Origin: Gemmatimonadales bacterium | Lineage (GTDB): Bacteria; Gemmatimonadota; Gemmatimonadetes; Gemmatimonadales; GWC2-71-9 | Assembly: GCA_036265815.1 (NCBI GenBank) | Contig: DATAOI010000092.1 | Coordinates: forward strand, 30,913 to 94,912 | Length of the DNA stretch: 64,000 bases | Direction: 5' to 3' | Shown: piece by piece, positions 23,215 to 31,188 of the stretch | How the letters are laid out: each line of letters starts with the position of its first letter | Position numbering within the stretch: position 1 is the stretch's first letter | Position numbers and translations under genes: made by a program | Notes under the pieces: model-generated | Database searches by the model: none | What the model was told of the DNA's origin: nothing | The model's input: the letters and a program-made list of their open reading frames with translations, nothing else

Positions 23215-23894
23215 GCTCCCGGCTCGCGCCGGTTCGCCCGACCGCTGCGTCCGGTCCGGACACGGCTGCGACGCTGCTGCTGTCGTCCTACCCCTGGGAG
23301 GCGGATCGCGCCGAGCTGCCGCTCGGCACGGCCGTCCAGCGGTTCCGCGACGTGAACGGGTACGTGGGGCTGCCGATTCCCGCCAAGCCGGCGTTTCTCA
23401 AGGTCTTTCGGCGGCTGATCAACGGGTCCCGGCCGCCGGAGCAGATCTACCTGGTCCACGACGCCTCGCACGTGCTCACCGGCACCACCTTCACCCATGA
23501 CGAGCCGCCGCTGGTGCTGCTCGCCGGGGAAGCGGTGGAGCAGGGCCTCTACTTCGCTTCTCGCGGCGTGCCCCGGTGGGTGGGCTGGGTCCTGTTCTAC
23601 GGGGGCGCGTTCCTCGAATGCGCGCGGAGAATCGCGTCTTTCCGGCAGGTCTTTCGCGGGATCCGGCTGGGCCTCTTCAACCGCGCCTATCGCTATGCTG
23701 AGCGCACCCGCCTCACCGATCTCTTCACCATGCCGGTCGACCAGCTCTGGGAGTTGCCGGTTGAAGAGGCGCGCCGGCGGCTCGGCATGCCCATCGAGGG
23801 GGCCGCGGCGGAGCTCTACCGGGAGATTCCCATTCCGTCGGCGATGGCTGAGGCGCTCAGGCGGGAGTGGCGAGCCCTCGGGACGGAGAAATAG
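23211..23894 (+). CDS. Coq4-like HDxxH protein at the end of the glycan cluster
   Basis: A 227-residue soluble protein. HDASH at residues 83-87 is followed by Glu98, eleven residues later, the spacing of the metal-binding HDxxH-x11-E motif of the Coq4 ubiquinone-biosynthesis family. The context HVLTG is also Coq4-like. The rest (VGWVLFYGG, LGLFNRAYRY) fits a helical fold. ATG 23211 overlaps the asnB stop. No quinone genes are nearby, so the job may be different, such as scaffold or decarboxylase-like chemistry on a glycan precursor. Confidence 0.6.
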   Translation: MSSRLAPVRPTAASGPDTAATLLLSSYPWEADRAELPLGTAVQRFRDVNGYVGLPIPAKPAFLKVFRRLINGSRPPEQIYLVHDASHVLTGTTFTHDEPPLVLLAGEAVEQGLYFASRGVPRWVGWVLFYGGAFLECARRIASFRQVFRGIRLGLFNRAYRYAERTRLTDLFTMPVDQLWELPVEEARRRLGMPIEGAAAELYREIPIPSAMAEALRREWRALGTEK

Positions 23895-24088
23895 AGAACC
23901 TCAGGGAGGCAGGTCGCCGAGCCGGTCATCCTGTCCTCCCCAGGACGGCTCACCCGGCGCTGGTACAGCCCGCGCTCCAGAACGAACTCCCTCAAGGTAC
24001 ACGCCGGCACCCACGCGCCTGGCGTCAGGTCGGGGTAGAGCGCGGCGAACCTCGGCCGAAGCCGGCCCTCTCGAAACGGCAGCGACAT
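23816..24088 (-). CDS. Small protein related to the 26,238 gene (possibly truncated)
   Basis: A 90-residue frame starting MSLPFREGRLRPRFAALYP, then PGAWVPACTL. This matches the start of the product at 26,238 (REARLRPEGADRYP, then GEWVPA). That relative also has a C-terminal VFEFRGG block which is absent here, and the 3' end runs antisense into the Coq4-like gene for 79 bases. The C-terminal half may therefore be replaced or decayed. GAGGG precedes the ATG closely. Function unknown. Confidence 0.42.
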   Translation of the reverse strand: MSLPFREGRLRPRFAALYPDLTPGAWVPACTLREFVLERGLYQRRVSRPGEDRMTGSATCLPEVLYFSVPRARHSRLSASAIADGMGISR

Positions 24089-24101
24089 ATCCCTCGATCA
24101 A

Positions 24102-24119
24102 GCTCGCTATCTAGCGAGC
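24102..24119. repeat. Perfect 8-bp palindrome at the CHAD-CYTH stop codon
   Basis: GCTCGCTA-TC-TAGCGAGC, overlapping the TAG of the CHAD-CYTH gene and lying 13 bases before the small gene at 24088 on the same strand. It could be a short terminator stem or an operator for the small gene. There is no U tract. Confidence 0.55.
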
Positions 24120-25573
24120 GTGTAGTTCTGGTACTCCGGCTCTCCTGTCACTTCGCGCACCAGGTACGGCTTGAGCCAGTCGGGCGGCGTCACCACCGTG
24201 CTCTCGGAAGGGAGCTCGATCTCCGCCAGCACCAGATCCCGGTCGCAGAACTCGTCGATCTCCCAGGCCACGCCGCCCTGCTCCACCCGCCGCCGTTTCT
24301 TCATCAGCCGATGCCCGACCGTGAACGGCCACAACCCGTCGAACAGCTCGCGCGACGTCTCCTCCTCGATCTCGATGCGCCGCACGCCAGTTCCCGCCTT
24401 CACGGTGCGATACCAGCGCTCGCCATCGGCCGAGGTGACGTGGCGCAGGCGTTCGGTGAGCCGGTCGCCCGGCAGGTAGCCCTGCGCCATCTCGTCGGAG
24501 GGCAGATCCAGCGCTGTGGCGGGGAGCCCGCTGAGCAGGTACTTCCGCTCGATCTCGGTGTGCTCGTCTCCCGTGCTCGCCAACCGATGGGCGAATGCCG
24601 TCAATCGCTCGAAGAAGCCGTCCGCGCCGTCGGCCAGCCAGCCCGACTCCTGCAGCCGTGCGAAGGCCTGGTCGCTGCGGTCGCGCAGACGGGTGGTGAT
24701 CTCCAGCATTCCCGATCGGGGATCGCGGCGGCGCAGCCGCCGGAGCGCCTGCGGCGTCGACGCGCCCGCGAGCACCGCCTCGGAAAGCCGGCGAGCGTCC
24801 TCCGCGGCGGCGTCCCCGATGGCGCTGCCGATCTCCTGAGAGAAGACGTGCGCGTCGTGTAGCTCGCCCAGGGTGTCCTGCAGCGCCTTGAGCCGAGCCA
24901 GCAGCTCCTCGCCATCGGCGAACAGGCCCACTACCGGCTCCAGCAGATAGCGCAACCGCTTGGCCTGAATCCGTGCCTGATGGGCCTCCGTCTGATCGGC
25001 GAGCGACTTCACCTGCCCGAGCCGGCGCTTCACCTCCTCGGCGTGCTCCAGCAGGAGTCCGGTGGTCACGGCGGCGTAGGTCGGCTCCCGATCGAGTCCG
25101 CCGATACCGACCGTGACGGTATACTTGGTCAGCCGTTGCTCCAGGCGCTGCCTGATCGCGGGAAAACGGCGCGCGACCTGGTCGGACAACCCGGCGTCGG
25201 CCGCACGCTTGGCGGTGCGGAGCCGGCGCATGAGCCAGGCGAGGCCGACGCGTTGCATATAGCGGAGGGTGGGTTTCTGCTGCGCCAGCCAGGCGAGGTG
25301 CACCTGGAGATCCCGGCTGGCACCGGAGGCCTGCGCCAGCCGCTTGAGCCGGCGACGCAATTTCCGGCCGACGCTGTCCTCGACGCAGGGGCGGTAGGCC
25401 CGCAGCACGCTCCGCACCCGGCGGAGGCCGACCCGGAAATCATGCAGCGCCTCGGTATCACCTGGCTGGTTGAGCCGATCGCGTGCTTGCCCCGCTTCGG
25501 CCAGCAGCCCGAGGGCCAACTGGCGGGCCACCTCCGAGGCGGGGTGCTGCAGCGCGCTCGCCGGCAGATTCAT
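24107..25573 (-). CDS. CHAD-CYTH fusion protein
   Basis: A 488-residue protein. The N-terminal helical CHAD region (about 10-320) is rich in conserved His and Arg (ALHDFRVGLRRVRS, RIQAKRLRYLLE, LGELHDAHVF). The C-terminal CYTH (triphosphate tunnel) region starts with EIERK at 340-344 and runs through WYRTVKAG and WEIDEF to the end. CHAD domains bind polyphosphate; CYTH enzymes hydrolyse or use triphosphates. The usual order is CYTH then CHAD, so the order here is reversed. Its ATG overlaps the sixA stop (ATGA). A role in polyphosphate or inorganic triphosphate handling is inferred. Confidence 0.85.
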   Translation of the reverse strand: MNLPASALQHPASEVARQLALGLLAEAGQARDRLNQPGDTEALHDFRVGLRRVRSVLRAYRPCVEDSVGRKLRRRLKRLAQASGASRDLQVHLAWLAQQKPTLRYMQRVGLAWLMRRLRTAKRAADAGLSDQVARRFPAIRQRLEQRLTKYTVTVGIGGLDREPTYAAVTTGLLLEHAEEVKRRLGQVKSLADQTEAHQARIQAKRLRYLLEPVVGLFADGEELLARLKALQDTLGELHDAHVFSQEIGSAIGDAAAEDARRLSEAVLAGASTPQALRRLRRRDPRSGMLEITTRLRDRSDQAFARLQESGWLADGADGFFERLTAFAHRLASTGDEHTEIERKYLLSGLPATALDLPSDEMAQGYLPGDRLTERLRHVTSADGERWYRTVKAGTGVRRIEIEEETSRELFDGLWPFTVGHRLMKKRRRVEQGGVAWEIDEFCDRDLVLAEIELPSESTVVTPPDWLKPYLVREVTGEPEYQNYTLAR

Positions 25574-26085
25574 GGGCTACCTCCCAGCGCGCGGAGGTGC
25601 GCAGGTGAGAGGGACCAGATCAGCTTGGCTCGCCCGGGGCGCACCGTCCCTTCGAACAGCAGGAGGCACGCGCCGCCCTTTTTGAGGAGCACGAACTGGC
25701 CGCGCCGCCCGCTCAGCAGCACGCTGATGAGCGAAACCAGATGCATCTCGTGTCCCACCGCGGCCACGACCTCCTCGCGCCGATGACGCTGCAGCCAGTG
25801 AACGAACTCGAGCGGGTCGGGGGCATGGTCGAGGGCGGGGACGCTGATCAGCGGCGGATCGTCATAGGCCTCGGTAAGGATCTCTGCCGTCTGGACCGTG
25901 CGCGTGAGCGGGCTGGTGCCCACGACATCGACTGATGGAAGGATACGGCAGAGGCCCCTGGCTCCCAGGCGCATCTGGGTGCGCCCGTATCGGGTGAGCG
26001 GTCTCAGCGCATCCTTCTTCCCGGTCCGGGCGAAGGTCTTCCGGTCTTCCGCGATGGCATGTCGCACGATGAGCAGGCGCATCAT
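25570..26085 (-). CDS. sixA: SixA-type phosphohistidine phosphatase
   Basis: A 171-residue histidine phosphatase. The N-terminal RHA catalytic motif (residues 8-10, LLIVRHAIAEDR) is followed by TSPLTRTVQTAEIL with the second Arg, and late VGHEMHL with the second catalytic His. SixA removes phosphate from phosphohistidine on signalling proteins, a fitting function in a window full of histidine kinases. Two ATGs (26085, 26082) are possible. It is the first gene of a two-gene unit with CHAD-CYTH. Confidence 0.85.
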   Translation of the reverse strand: MMRLLIVRHAIAEDRKTFARTGKKDALRPLTRYGRTQMRLGARGLCRILPSVDVVGTSPLTRTVQTAEILTEAYDDPPLISVPALDHAPDPLEFVHWLQRHRREEVVAAVGHEMHLVSLISVLLSGRRGQFVLLKKGGACLLLFEGTVRPGRAKLIWSLSPAHLRALGGSP

Positions 26086-26237
26086 GGCTGTCTCGAGTCC
26101 TCGATCTGGTCGTCTGGTCCCACCGGTAAAATACTTGAGGATCGCTCGGGCGGAGCCGGAGATTGTGACAGGCGCGGCTCTTGACGCCTGGCACTGAGGC
26201 CCCCTTCTTCTCGAAAGACTTCTCCCTGGAGCTGGCA

Positions 26238-26516
26238 ATGATGAGCATTCGCGAGGCTCGACTCCGGCCCGAGGGCGCCGATCGGTATCCAGGCGTGCCC
26301 GTCGGCGAATGGGTCCCGGCATTCCGCATCGCGGCAGAGGCTCAGGCGCTGGCGGGAGGCGCGATGGCGCAGTCGAGGCAGCGTCTCCTGGCCGATGATG
26401 TGTTCGAGTTTCGGGGTGGCGCCCCGGAGATGGCCCTTCGCCGGCGCGCCCGGACCCGGTGGGTGGATTACCCTGCGCCGGTGGCCGCCTCGCGCCGAGC
26501 CATTCCCTCGTACTGA
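26238..26516 (+). CDS. Small conserved protein with LRP-WVPA and FEFRGG motifs
   Basis: A 92-residue protein starting MMSIREARLRPEGADRYP, then GEWVPAFRI, with a central Ala/Gln-rich linker, then LLADDVFEFRGGAPE and an Arg-rich tail. GGAG lies 6 bases before ATG 26238. The N-terminus is shared with the small gene at 24088 on the other side of the sixA/CHAD operon. From memory, proteins with this layout are widespread but uncharacterised. It has no signal peptide. It diverges from sixA across a 152-base gap. Confidence 0.62.
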   Translation: MMSIREARLRPEGADRYPGVPVGEWVPAFRIAAEAQALAGGAMAQSRQRLLADDVFEFRGGAPEMALRRRARTRWVDYPAPVAASRRAIPSY

Positions 26517-26574
26517 GCACGGCGCCGGCCTCCCCTCAATCCACAGATTACTTCGGTCCTCGTCGGAAGAGCAT

Positions 26575-27222
26575 ATGGGGTACATCCAGCTCCTGGTGTG
26601 CGTGGCACTCCTGGTCGTGCGGCCTGCACTGGCTCAGGGCCAACAGGTGCCGGAGGGCGACTCGGTGGTGTACCGCCTCGATCCCGGCAGTCGCCTCGAG
26701 GTCAAGACCGGGAAGGCGGGGCTGTTCGGCTTTGCGGGGCACAGCCATGTGATTCGGGCTCGCGCGTTCGCCGGAGACGTGGTGTACTACCCCAAGTCAC
26801 CTGCCAGCTCTCACCTGCGGATCATCGTCCAGACCGACAGTCTAGTGGTGCTCACCCCTCCGGACACCGCCGAAATTCGCAAGGTGACCGCCGCCATGCG
26901 CAGCGAGGTGCTGCACCCCGACCAGTATCCGGAGATCCGGCTGGTGTCGAAAGAAGTGACTCCTACGGCGAATGGCTTTCATCTGGTGGGAGCGCTCACC
27001 CTGGTCGGCCAGACCCATGACGTGCCGGTCGATCTCGTGGTCAAGCCGGGGGCCGACACCCTGCGTGCGAAAGGCAGCTTCTCGATCAAGCAGACGGATT
27101 TCGGGATCAAGCCGTACAGCGGGGGGCCGGCTGGGAGCGTCAAGGTAGCGGACAAGGTGACGTTTACCATCGACGCCGTGGCGGTCCGGGGTGCCGCGCA
27201 GCCGGCGGGGTCCAAACCGTGA
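26575..27222 (+). CDS. Secreted YceI-family protein
   Basis: A 215-residue protein with a Sec signal (residues 1-20, ending PALAQ). The mature part has the YceI lipocalin-like barrel: VYRLDPGSRLEVKTGK, FGFAGHSHVIRARAF, a central VLHPDQYPEIRLVSK, LTLVGQTHDVPV and FSIKQTDFGIKPYSGG. YceI proteins bind isoprenoid lipids in the periplasm. GGAAGA precedes the ATG by a few bases. It appears to be a single gene, facing tRNA-Ser(TGA). Confidence 0.85.
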   Translation: MGYIQLLVCVALLVVRPALAQGQQVPEGDSVVYRLDPGSRLEVKTGKAGLFGFAGHSHVIRARAFAGDVVYYPKSPASSHLRIIVQTDSLVVLTPPDTAEIRKVTAAMRSEVLHPDQYPEIRLVSKEVTPTANGFHLVGALTLVGQTHDVPVDLVVKPGADTLRAKGSFSIKQTDFGIKPYSGGPAGSVKVADKVTFTIDAVAVRGAAQPAGSKP

Positions 27223-27242
27223 GGTTTTGGGGTGCGATGCAG

Positions 27243-27329
27243 CGGCGTGGGTGAGATTCGAACTCACGAAGGACTTTCGCCCTTGGCGGTTTTCAAGACC
27301 GCTGCCTTCAACCACTCGGCCACCACGCC
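27243..27329 (-). tRNA. tRNA-Ser (anticodon TGA)
   Basis: On the minus strand the acceptor GGCGTGG pairs with CCACGCC. The anticodon stem GCGGT/ACCGC encloses CTTGAAA, giving anticodon TGA for UCN codons. A class II variable arm and the T-loop AGTTCGAATC are present. The discriminator is G, and CCA is not encoded. It is not tRNA-Sec: the acceptor and anticodon are normal for serine. Confidence 0.96.
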
Positions 27330-27343
27330 CAGGCAGGGACAAG

Positions 27344-27754
27344 CTATTTCCGGACAGCCGCCTCCGGCAAGCTCAGCCGCCCGGTGACGATCTCACAGTC
27401 CTCCAGCCGCAGGCACCCGCAGCGAAGGCCGGCTTCCAAGAGCCGCTTCATCGCCTCGGCGCGGGAGATCACCTCGTCCAGCTCGCGCAGCTTCTGGCGG
27501 GTGAGTATCGCCCAGCGCTCGGAAGGTCGAGCCTCGAGCTGCATCCCATGCAGCAGCGTCCGCATCTCGGCCACGGTGAAGCCAGCCTCGCGCGCGAAGC
27601 GCAGCAACGCGAGCAGCTGAATCACTCCCGGGTCGTACCGCCGGCGGCCGCCGACGCGTTTCGGACTCGGCAGGACGCCCACGCTCTCGTAGTAGCGGAG
27701 CGTCGAGGCCGGGATTCCGGTCCGCTCCACCACCTCGCCAATTCGCAGGTCCAC
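27344..27754 (-). CDS. MerR-family transcriptional regulator
   Basis: A 136-residue protein. The N-terminal winged helix-turn-helix (LRIGEVVERTGIPASTLRYY) is followed by VGGRRRYDPGVIQLL, then the dimerisation helix (LRELDEVISRAEAM). The C-terminus has GLRCGCLRLEDCEIV, a C-x-C-x5-C cluster like metal- or redox-sensing relatives. Three of the four cysteines of SoxR are present, so a different ligand is likely. GGAGG is 7 bases before GTG 27754; a GTG one codon earlier is possible. It shares a promoter region with the divergent gene at 27853. Confidence 0.88.
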   Translation of the reverse strand: MDLRIGEVVERTGIPASTLRYYESVGVLPSPKRVGGRRRYDPGVIQLLALLRFAREAGFTVAEMRTLLHGMQLEARPSERWAILTRQKLRELDEVISRAEAMKRLLEAGLRCGCLRLEDCEIVTGRLSLPEAAVRK

Positions 27755-27768
27755 CACCCGACCTCCTC

Positions 27769-27799
27769 TTGACTTCGAGTGCACTCGAAGTCGTAACCT
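27769..27799 (+). promoter_or_regulatory. MerR-type promoter-operator
   Basis: TTGACT (27769-27774) and TAACCT (27794-27799) are separated by 19 bases, longer than the normal 17. A perfect 22-bp dyad with arm GACTTCGAGTG (27771-27792) fills the spacer. Over-long spacer plus central dyad is the mark of MerR-activated promoters. It points toward the gene at 27853 and would also autoregulate the merR-like gene. Confidence 0.82.
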
Positions 27800-27852
27800 A
27801 TCGACTGAGCAGCGACGGCCACAGGCCGGCACCCTCACCGCGGAAGGCCACC

Positions 27853-28338
27853 ATGTCCCATTCATCCGGCTCAGTGTTCGATCCGGGTCCGCCAGATGTG
27901 CCCCTGGCGTGCGACTTGACGGCCATACCTCTCGCGCAGAGAGTCAAGCACGCCGCCGCCACCGCACGGCTGCTGCACGTACTGGCCGACGAGATCCTCC
28001 CGCTGCCGGACGGGTACAGGTTCCGGTTTGCCCCGGAGCACATCGGCGCGGTTGCGGCTTTCGTGAGCCGGGAGCGGCTATGCTGCCCGTTCCTTCGGTT
28101 CACCATCGAGTTGAGCCCCGGCCACGGTCCCCTCTGGCTGACCCTGACGGGCCGGGAGGGTGTCCGGAAGTTTCTCGCCGCCGAGCTGTGGATCGGTGGC
28201 GACCAAGGCGGGAGCGCTGGCGTGTTACCCATCATCGGCTTGGCGGCCTGCCTGGTGCCCTGCGTCTGGATCGCCGCGTTCTTCGGCCGTAAGTGGAGAT
28301 GCCGGAAGCCTGCTAGCTCCGTGGCTGACGAGAGGTAA
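27853..28338 (+). CDS. MerR-controlled Cys-containing membrane protein
   Basis: A 161-residue protein. A soluble N-terminal part has ACDLTAIPLAQRVKHAA, PDGYRFRF, a vicinal-cysteine motif RERLCCPFLRF and WLTLTGREGVRKFL. A C-terminal hydrophobic segment (VLPIIGLAACLVPCVWIAAF) and a basic Cys-containing tail follow. Proteins of this N-terminal type are often found next to MerR-like regulators, and a CC motif suggests binding of a soft metal or thiophile. GGAAGG precedes the ATG. The likely inducer is the same metal or toxicant sensed by the regulator; its identity is unknown. Confidence 0.68.
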   Translation: MSHSSGSVFDPGPPDVPLACDLTAIPLAQRVKHAAATARLLHVLADEILPLPDGYRFRFAPEHIGAVAAFVSRERLCCPFLRFTIELSPGHGPLWLTLTGREGVRKFLAAELWIGGDQGGSAGVLPIIGLAACLVPCVWIAAFFGRKWRCRKPASSVADER

Positions 28339-28578
28339 CGCGCCAGGGATTCGCGGCGCTGATGGCGGTCCGGCCGTTCCGCTTGCAAATCCCGCCAAAC
28401 CTTGGAGATGACCGCACCCACGCCGCTCTCCTAATGTCGTTGTTACGTGCAAGGCTTTGACATAGCGCCACTTACTGCACCGTCCCCCGGCAGGTCTGCC
28501 TCTTGCACTACCCGTCTCGCCCTCACCGGCACCTCGTTTTCAACGCGTTAGCTCACCGACTCACCGCCCGGGTGGTGC

Positions 28579-28974
28579 ATGCCGGATTCCTTTCTCGTCA
28601 TCGACGACTCGAAGTTGGTCCAGCAGATGTACCAGCTGATCTTCTCGCGCGGCCGGCTGGCGGGCAGCACGGTGCACTATGCGGATAACGGCCGGGAAGG
28701 CCTCAGCCTGCTTGCGGCACATCCGGAGCTCACGCTGGTCCTGCTGGACCTCAACATGCCGGAGATGAACGGGCTGGAACTGCTCGCCCGCCGCCATGCG
28801 GAGGACATTCACCCGCACATCCCGATCGCGCTGGTCACCACCGAGGACAGCAAGGACGACGAGGTTCGCGGACGCGACGCCGGTGCCTGGGACTATCTGC
28901 GGAAGCCGTTTCAGCCGGCTGACGTCGAGCGGCTGGTGGAGCTCGCCCGTGCCCGGACGCCCACCCGGCCGTGA
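28579..28974 (+). CDS. cheY: CheY-like response regulator of the chemosensory cluster
   Basis: A 131-residue single receiver domain: FLVIDDSKLVQQMY, phospho-acceptor D57 in LLDLNMPEMNG, T-T in LVTTEDSKDD, and Lys in YLRKPFQPAD. It is first gene of the che operon and its TGA overlaps the cheA GTG, so it is the probable direct target of this CheA. Whether it acts on a flagellar motor, type IV pilus or other output is not shown. The 240 bases upstream contain no gene and no clear promoter. Confidence 0.85.
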   Translation: MPDSFLVIDDSKLVQQMYQLIFSRGRLAGSTVHYADNGREGLSLLAAHPELTLVLLDLNMPEMNGLELLARRHAEDIHPHIPIALVTTEDSKDDEVRGRDAGAWDYLRKPFQPADVERLVELARARTPTRP

Positions 28975-30635
28975 GCCTGGACGAGGCCCCGTTCGGGGAG
29001 CTGCTCAGCGAGTACATCGTCGAGTGTCTGCCGCTGGCAGAGCAGGTGGGAGACACCTTCGTCGAGTTGGAGCGTCGCTGGCGCGCCGGCGAGTCCGGCG
29101 ACGAGCTGCTGGCTTCGGTCAAGGGTGGTCTCCACACCGTCAAAGGCAACTCGGCGTTGATGGGGCTCACGCCGATGCAGGACCTCGCGCACGCGCTGGA
29201 GGACGCCTGCGCCTTCCTGGCGCGCATGCCGGCACACCAGGACGACGAGGCCGCAGCCCTGTTGGTGACTGGAAGCGGGCTCCTGGCGGATCTGATTCGC
29301 GGCGCCTCCAGCGAGACCGATCCCGACGCCGCGGCAGAATTCGTGGCCCGAGTGCGTGGCTTTCTGGCCGCGGGAGCGCACGAGCAGCCCGGGCTGAGCG
29401 CCGAGCGCCGCCGCGGCGAGCGCCGCTCGGCCGCGCGGGCCCCCGCCATTGCGGATGCGGCCGGAAACGTTGTCCGGGTGGATTTCCGCCGGCTCGACGC
29501 CCTGCTCGAGGTGCTCGGCGAGGGGCTGATCCAGCACTCAGCCCTCGCGGAGGTCTACCGGCGGCTGGTCCGGCGGGTCGGAGCCTGCGTGGAGCTGGCC
29601 GAGCTGGACCAGACGGTGGTGTCGCTGGAGAAGACCCTCAAGCGGCTGGAGGCCACCCTGATGGAGACCCGCCTCCTGCCGGTCTCCACGGTTTTCAATC
29701 GCTTCCCTCGGATGGTGCGCGACGTCGCCCACGCCGAAGGAAAGCGCGCCCGGCTGCTGCTCGGCGGGGGCGAGACCAGGCTCGACAAGGCGGTACTCGA
29801 CCGCTTGAGCGAGCCGCTGCTCCACCTGGTGAGTAATGCCGTAGTGCACGGGATCGAGCGGCCTGATCAGCGAACCGGAGCCGGTAAGCCGGGCGAGGGG
29901 TTGCTCCGTCTGGAGGCGGCGTCGGTCTCGGGACGGGTGGTGATCACCTTATCGGACGATGGCCGAGGGCTCGACGAGGCCGCGATCCGTGCCCGGGCCG
30001 ACGAGCTGGGGCTGGACGGACGGACCAGCGATCCGGCCGACCTGCACAGCCTGATCTTCGTGCCAGGACTCTCGACCGCGGAGCAGCTCTCGACGCGTGC
30101 CGGCCGGGGGGTGGGCCTGGATGTCGTCGCCGGGTCGATCCACACGCTGGGTGGCACCATCGAAGTCGAGAGCCAGGCCGGGCGGGGCACCGCATTCCGG
30201 CTCAGCCTGCCGTTGACCCTAGCCATCGTGCGCTCGCTGATCGTCGAGGTCGACCGCGAGCGCTACGCGGTGCCGCTCACCCACGTGGCCGAGACGGTGC
30301 AGGTCGAGCCGCAGTCGATCCGGGAGATCAACCAGCGCGGGGTGACGCAATGGCGCGGCGGGCTGATCCATGTGGCCGATGGTGGTGCCGTGCTGGGGAC
30401 CCATCCGCCGGCGCGGACGCCCCGGCGGTTCTACGTGGTCATGACCGCTGGCGCCAAGCGGCGGGGCCTGCTGGTGGACCGCCTGGTCGGGCATCAGGAC
30501 ATCGTGGTGAAGGGACTCGACCCCGCGCTCGGCCGCCCGGACGTGGTCTCCGGAACGACCATTCTGGGAGACGGGCGGGTGGCCTGCATCCTGGACGTGG
30601 TGCGCATACTCGATGGAGCCCGCCGTGCCAGTTGA
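28971..30635 (+). CDS. cheA: Chemotaxis histidine kinase CheA
   Basis: A 554-residue kinase. The N-terminal HPt (P1) has phospho-His H55 in GLHTVKGNSALMG. No obvious P2 (CheY-binding) domain is seen. The dimerisation region (about 185-240) leads into ETRLLPVSTVFNRFPRMVRD, and the ATPase shows LLHLVSNAVVHGIE, DDGRGLD and GRGVGLDVV. The P5 CheW-like domain runs to the end. The GTG start overlaps the cheY stop. A P2-less CheA is typical of alternative-function chemosensory systems. Confidence 0.93.
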   Translation: MSLDEAPFGELLSEYIVECLPLAEQVGDTFVELERRWRAGESGDELLASVKGGLHTVKGNSALMGLTPMQDLAHALEDACAFLARMPAHQDDEAAALLVTGSGLLADLIRGASSETDPDAAAEFVARVRGFLAAGAHEQPGLSAERRRGERRSAARAPAIADAAGNVVRVDFRRLDALLEVLGEGLIQHSALAEVYRRLVRRVGACVELAELDQTVVSLEKTLKRLEATLMETRLLPVSTVFNRFPRMVRDVAHAEGKRARLLLGGGETRLDKAVLDRLSEPLLHLVSNAVVHGIERPDQRTGAGKPGEGLLRLEAASVSGRVVITLSDDGRGLDEAAIRARADELGLDGRTSDPADLHSLIFVPGLSTAEQLSTRAGRGVGLDVVAGSIHTLGGTIEVESQAGRGTAFRLSLPLTLAIVRSLIVEVDRERYAVPLTHVAETVQVEPQSIREINQRGVTQWRGGLIHVADGGAVLGTHPPARTPRRFYVVMTAGAKRRGLLVDRLVGHQDIVVKGLDPALGRPDVVSGTTILGDGRVACILDVVRILDGARRAS

Positions 30636-31143
30636 CGATCGATCGGTTCGGGAGCGCCTGCTGGGATTCGCGGACACGCTGGAGGTGGCCGCGGCAGCGG
30701 CGGAGCCCGCCCCCAAGCCGGAGCTTCACCTGGTGACCTTCGCGCTCGACGGCGAGGAGTTCGGCGTGCCCGTGGCGCAGGTCCGTGAGGTAACCCGGGT
30801 GAGCGATATCACCCGGGTACCCCAGGCGCCGCCGTATGTGCGGGGGGTGACCAACCTCCGGGGCCGGGTGCTCGCCGTGGTGGAAATCCGGAGCCGGCTC
30901 GGGCTCGAGCCCGCGGTCATCACTCCGTCCTCCCGCATTGTCGTTGTCGACGTGCTGGGCCGGGTGCTCGGGCTCCTGGTGGACCGGGTGTCCCAGGTGA
31001 CCAAGGTGCCGGCGGAGAGCGTGGTTCCCGCACCGGACGAAGTGATCTCCGCCGAGGCGGACTACCTCAGCGGTGTGGCGCGGTGGAACTCCCGGCTGAT
31101 CATTCTGCTCGATCTCGACAAGGTGCTGCTGCTCAACGCCTAG
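30613..31143 (+). CDS. cheW: CheW coupling protein
   Basis: A 176-residue protein joining receptors to CheA. After an acidic, Ala/Pro-rich leader (about 35 residues) comes a CheW domain: HLVTFALDGEEFGVPV, QVREVTRV, RGVTNLRGRVLAVV and a C-terminal LIILLDLDKVLLL. The ATG at 30613 lies 23 bases inside the cheA 3' end; a GTG at 30625 is a possible alternative. No second CheW is in the operon. Confidence 0.9.
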   Translation: MEPAVPVDDRSVRERLLGFADTLEVAAAAAEPAPKPELHLVTFALDGEEFGVPVAQVREVTRVSDITRVPQAPPYVRGVTNLRGRVLAVVEIRSRLGLEPAVITPSSRIVVVDVLGRVLGLLVDRVSQVTKVPAESVVPAPDEVISAEADYLSGVARWNSRLIILLDLDKVLLLNA

Positions 31144-31188
31144 GTCCCTGAACCCGGCCCTCCGGGTCTCCCAACGACGGGTGCAACG

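Noticed and set aside
27243..27329. tRNA-Sec, because selA and TGA anticodon occur in the window
   Set aside because: TGA here is the normal serine anticodon for UCA/UCN. tRNA-Sec would have a TCA anticodon and an extended acceptor arm.
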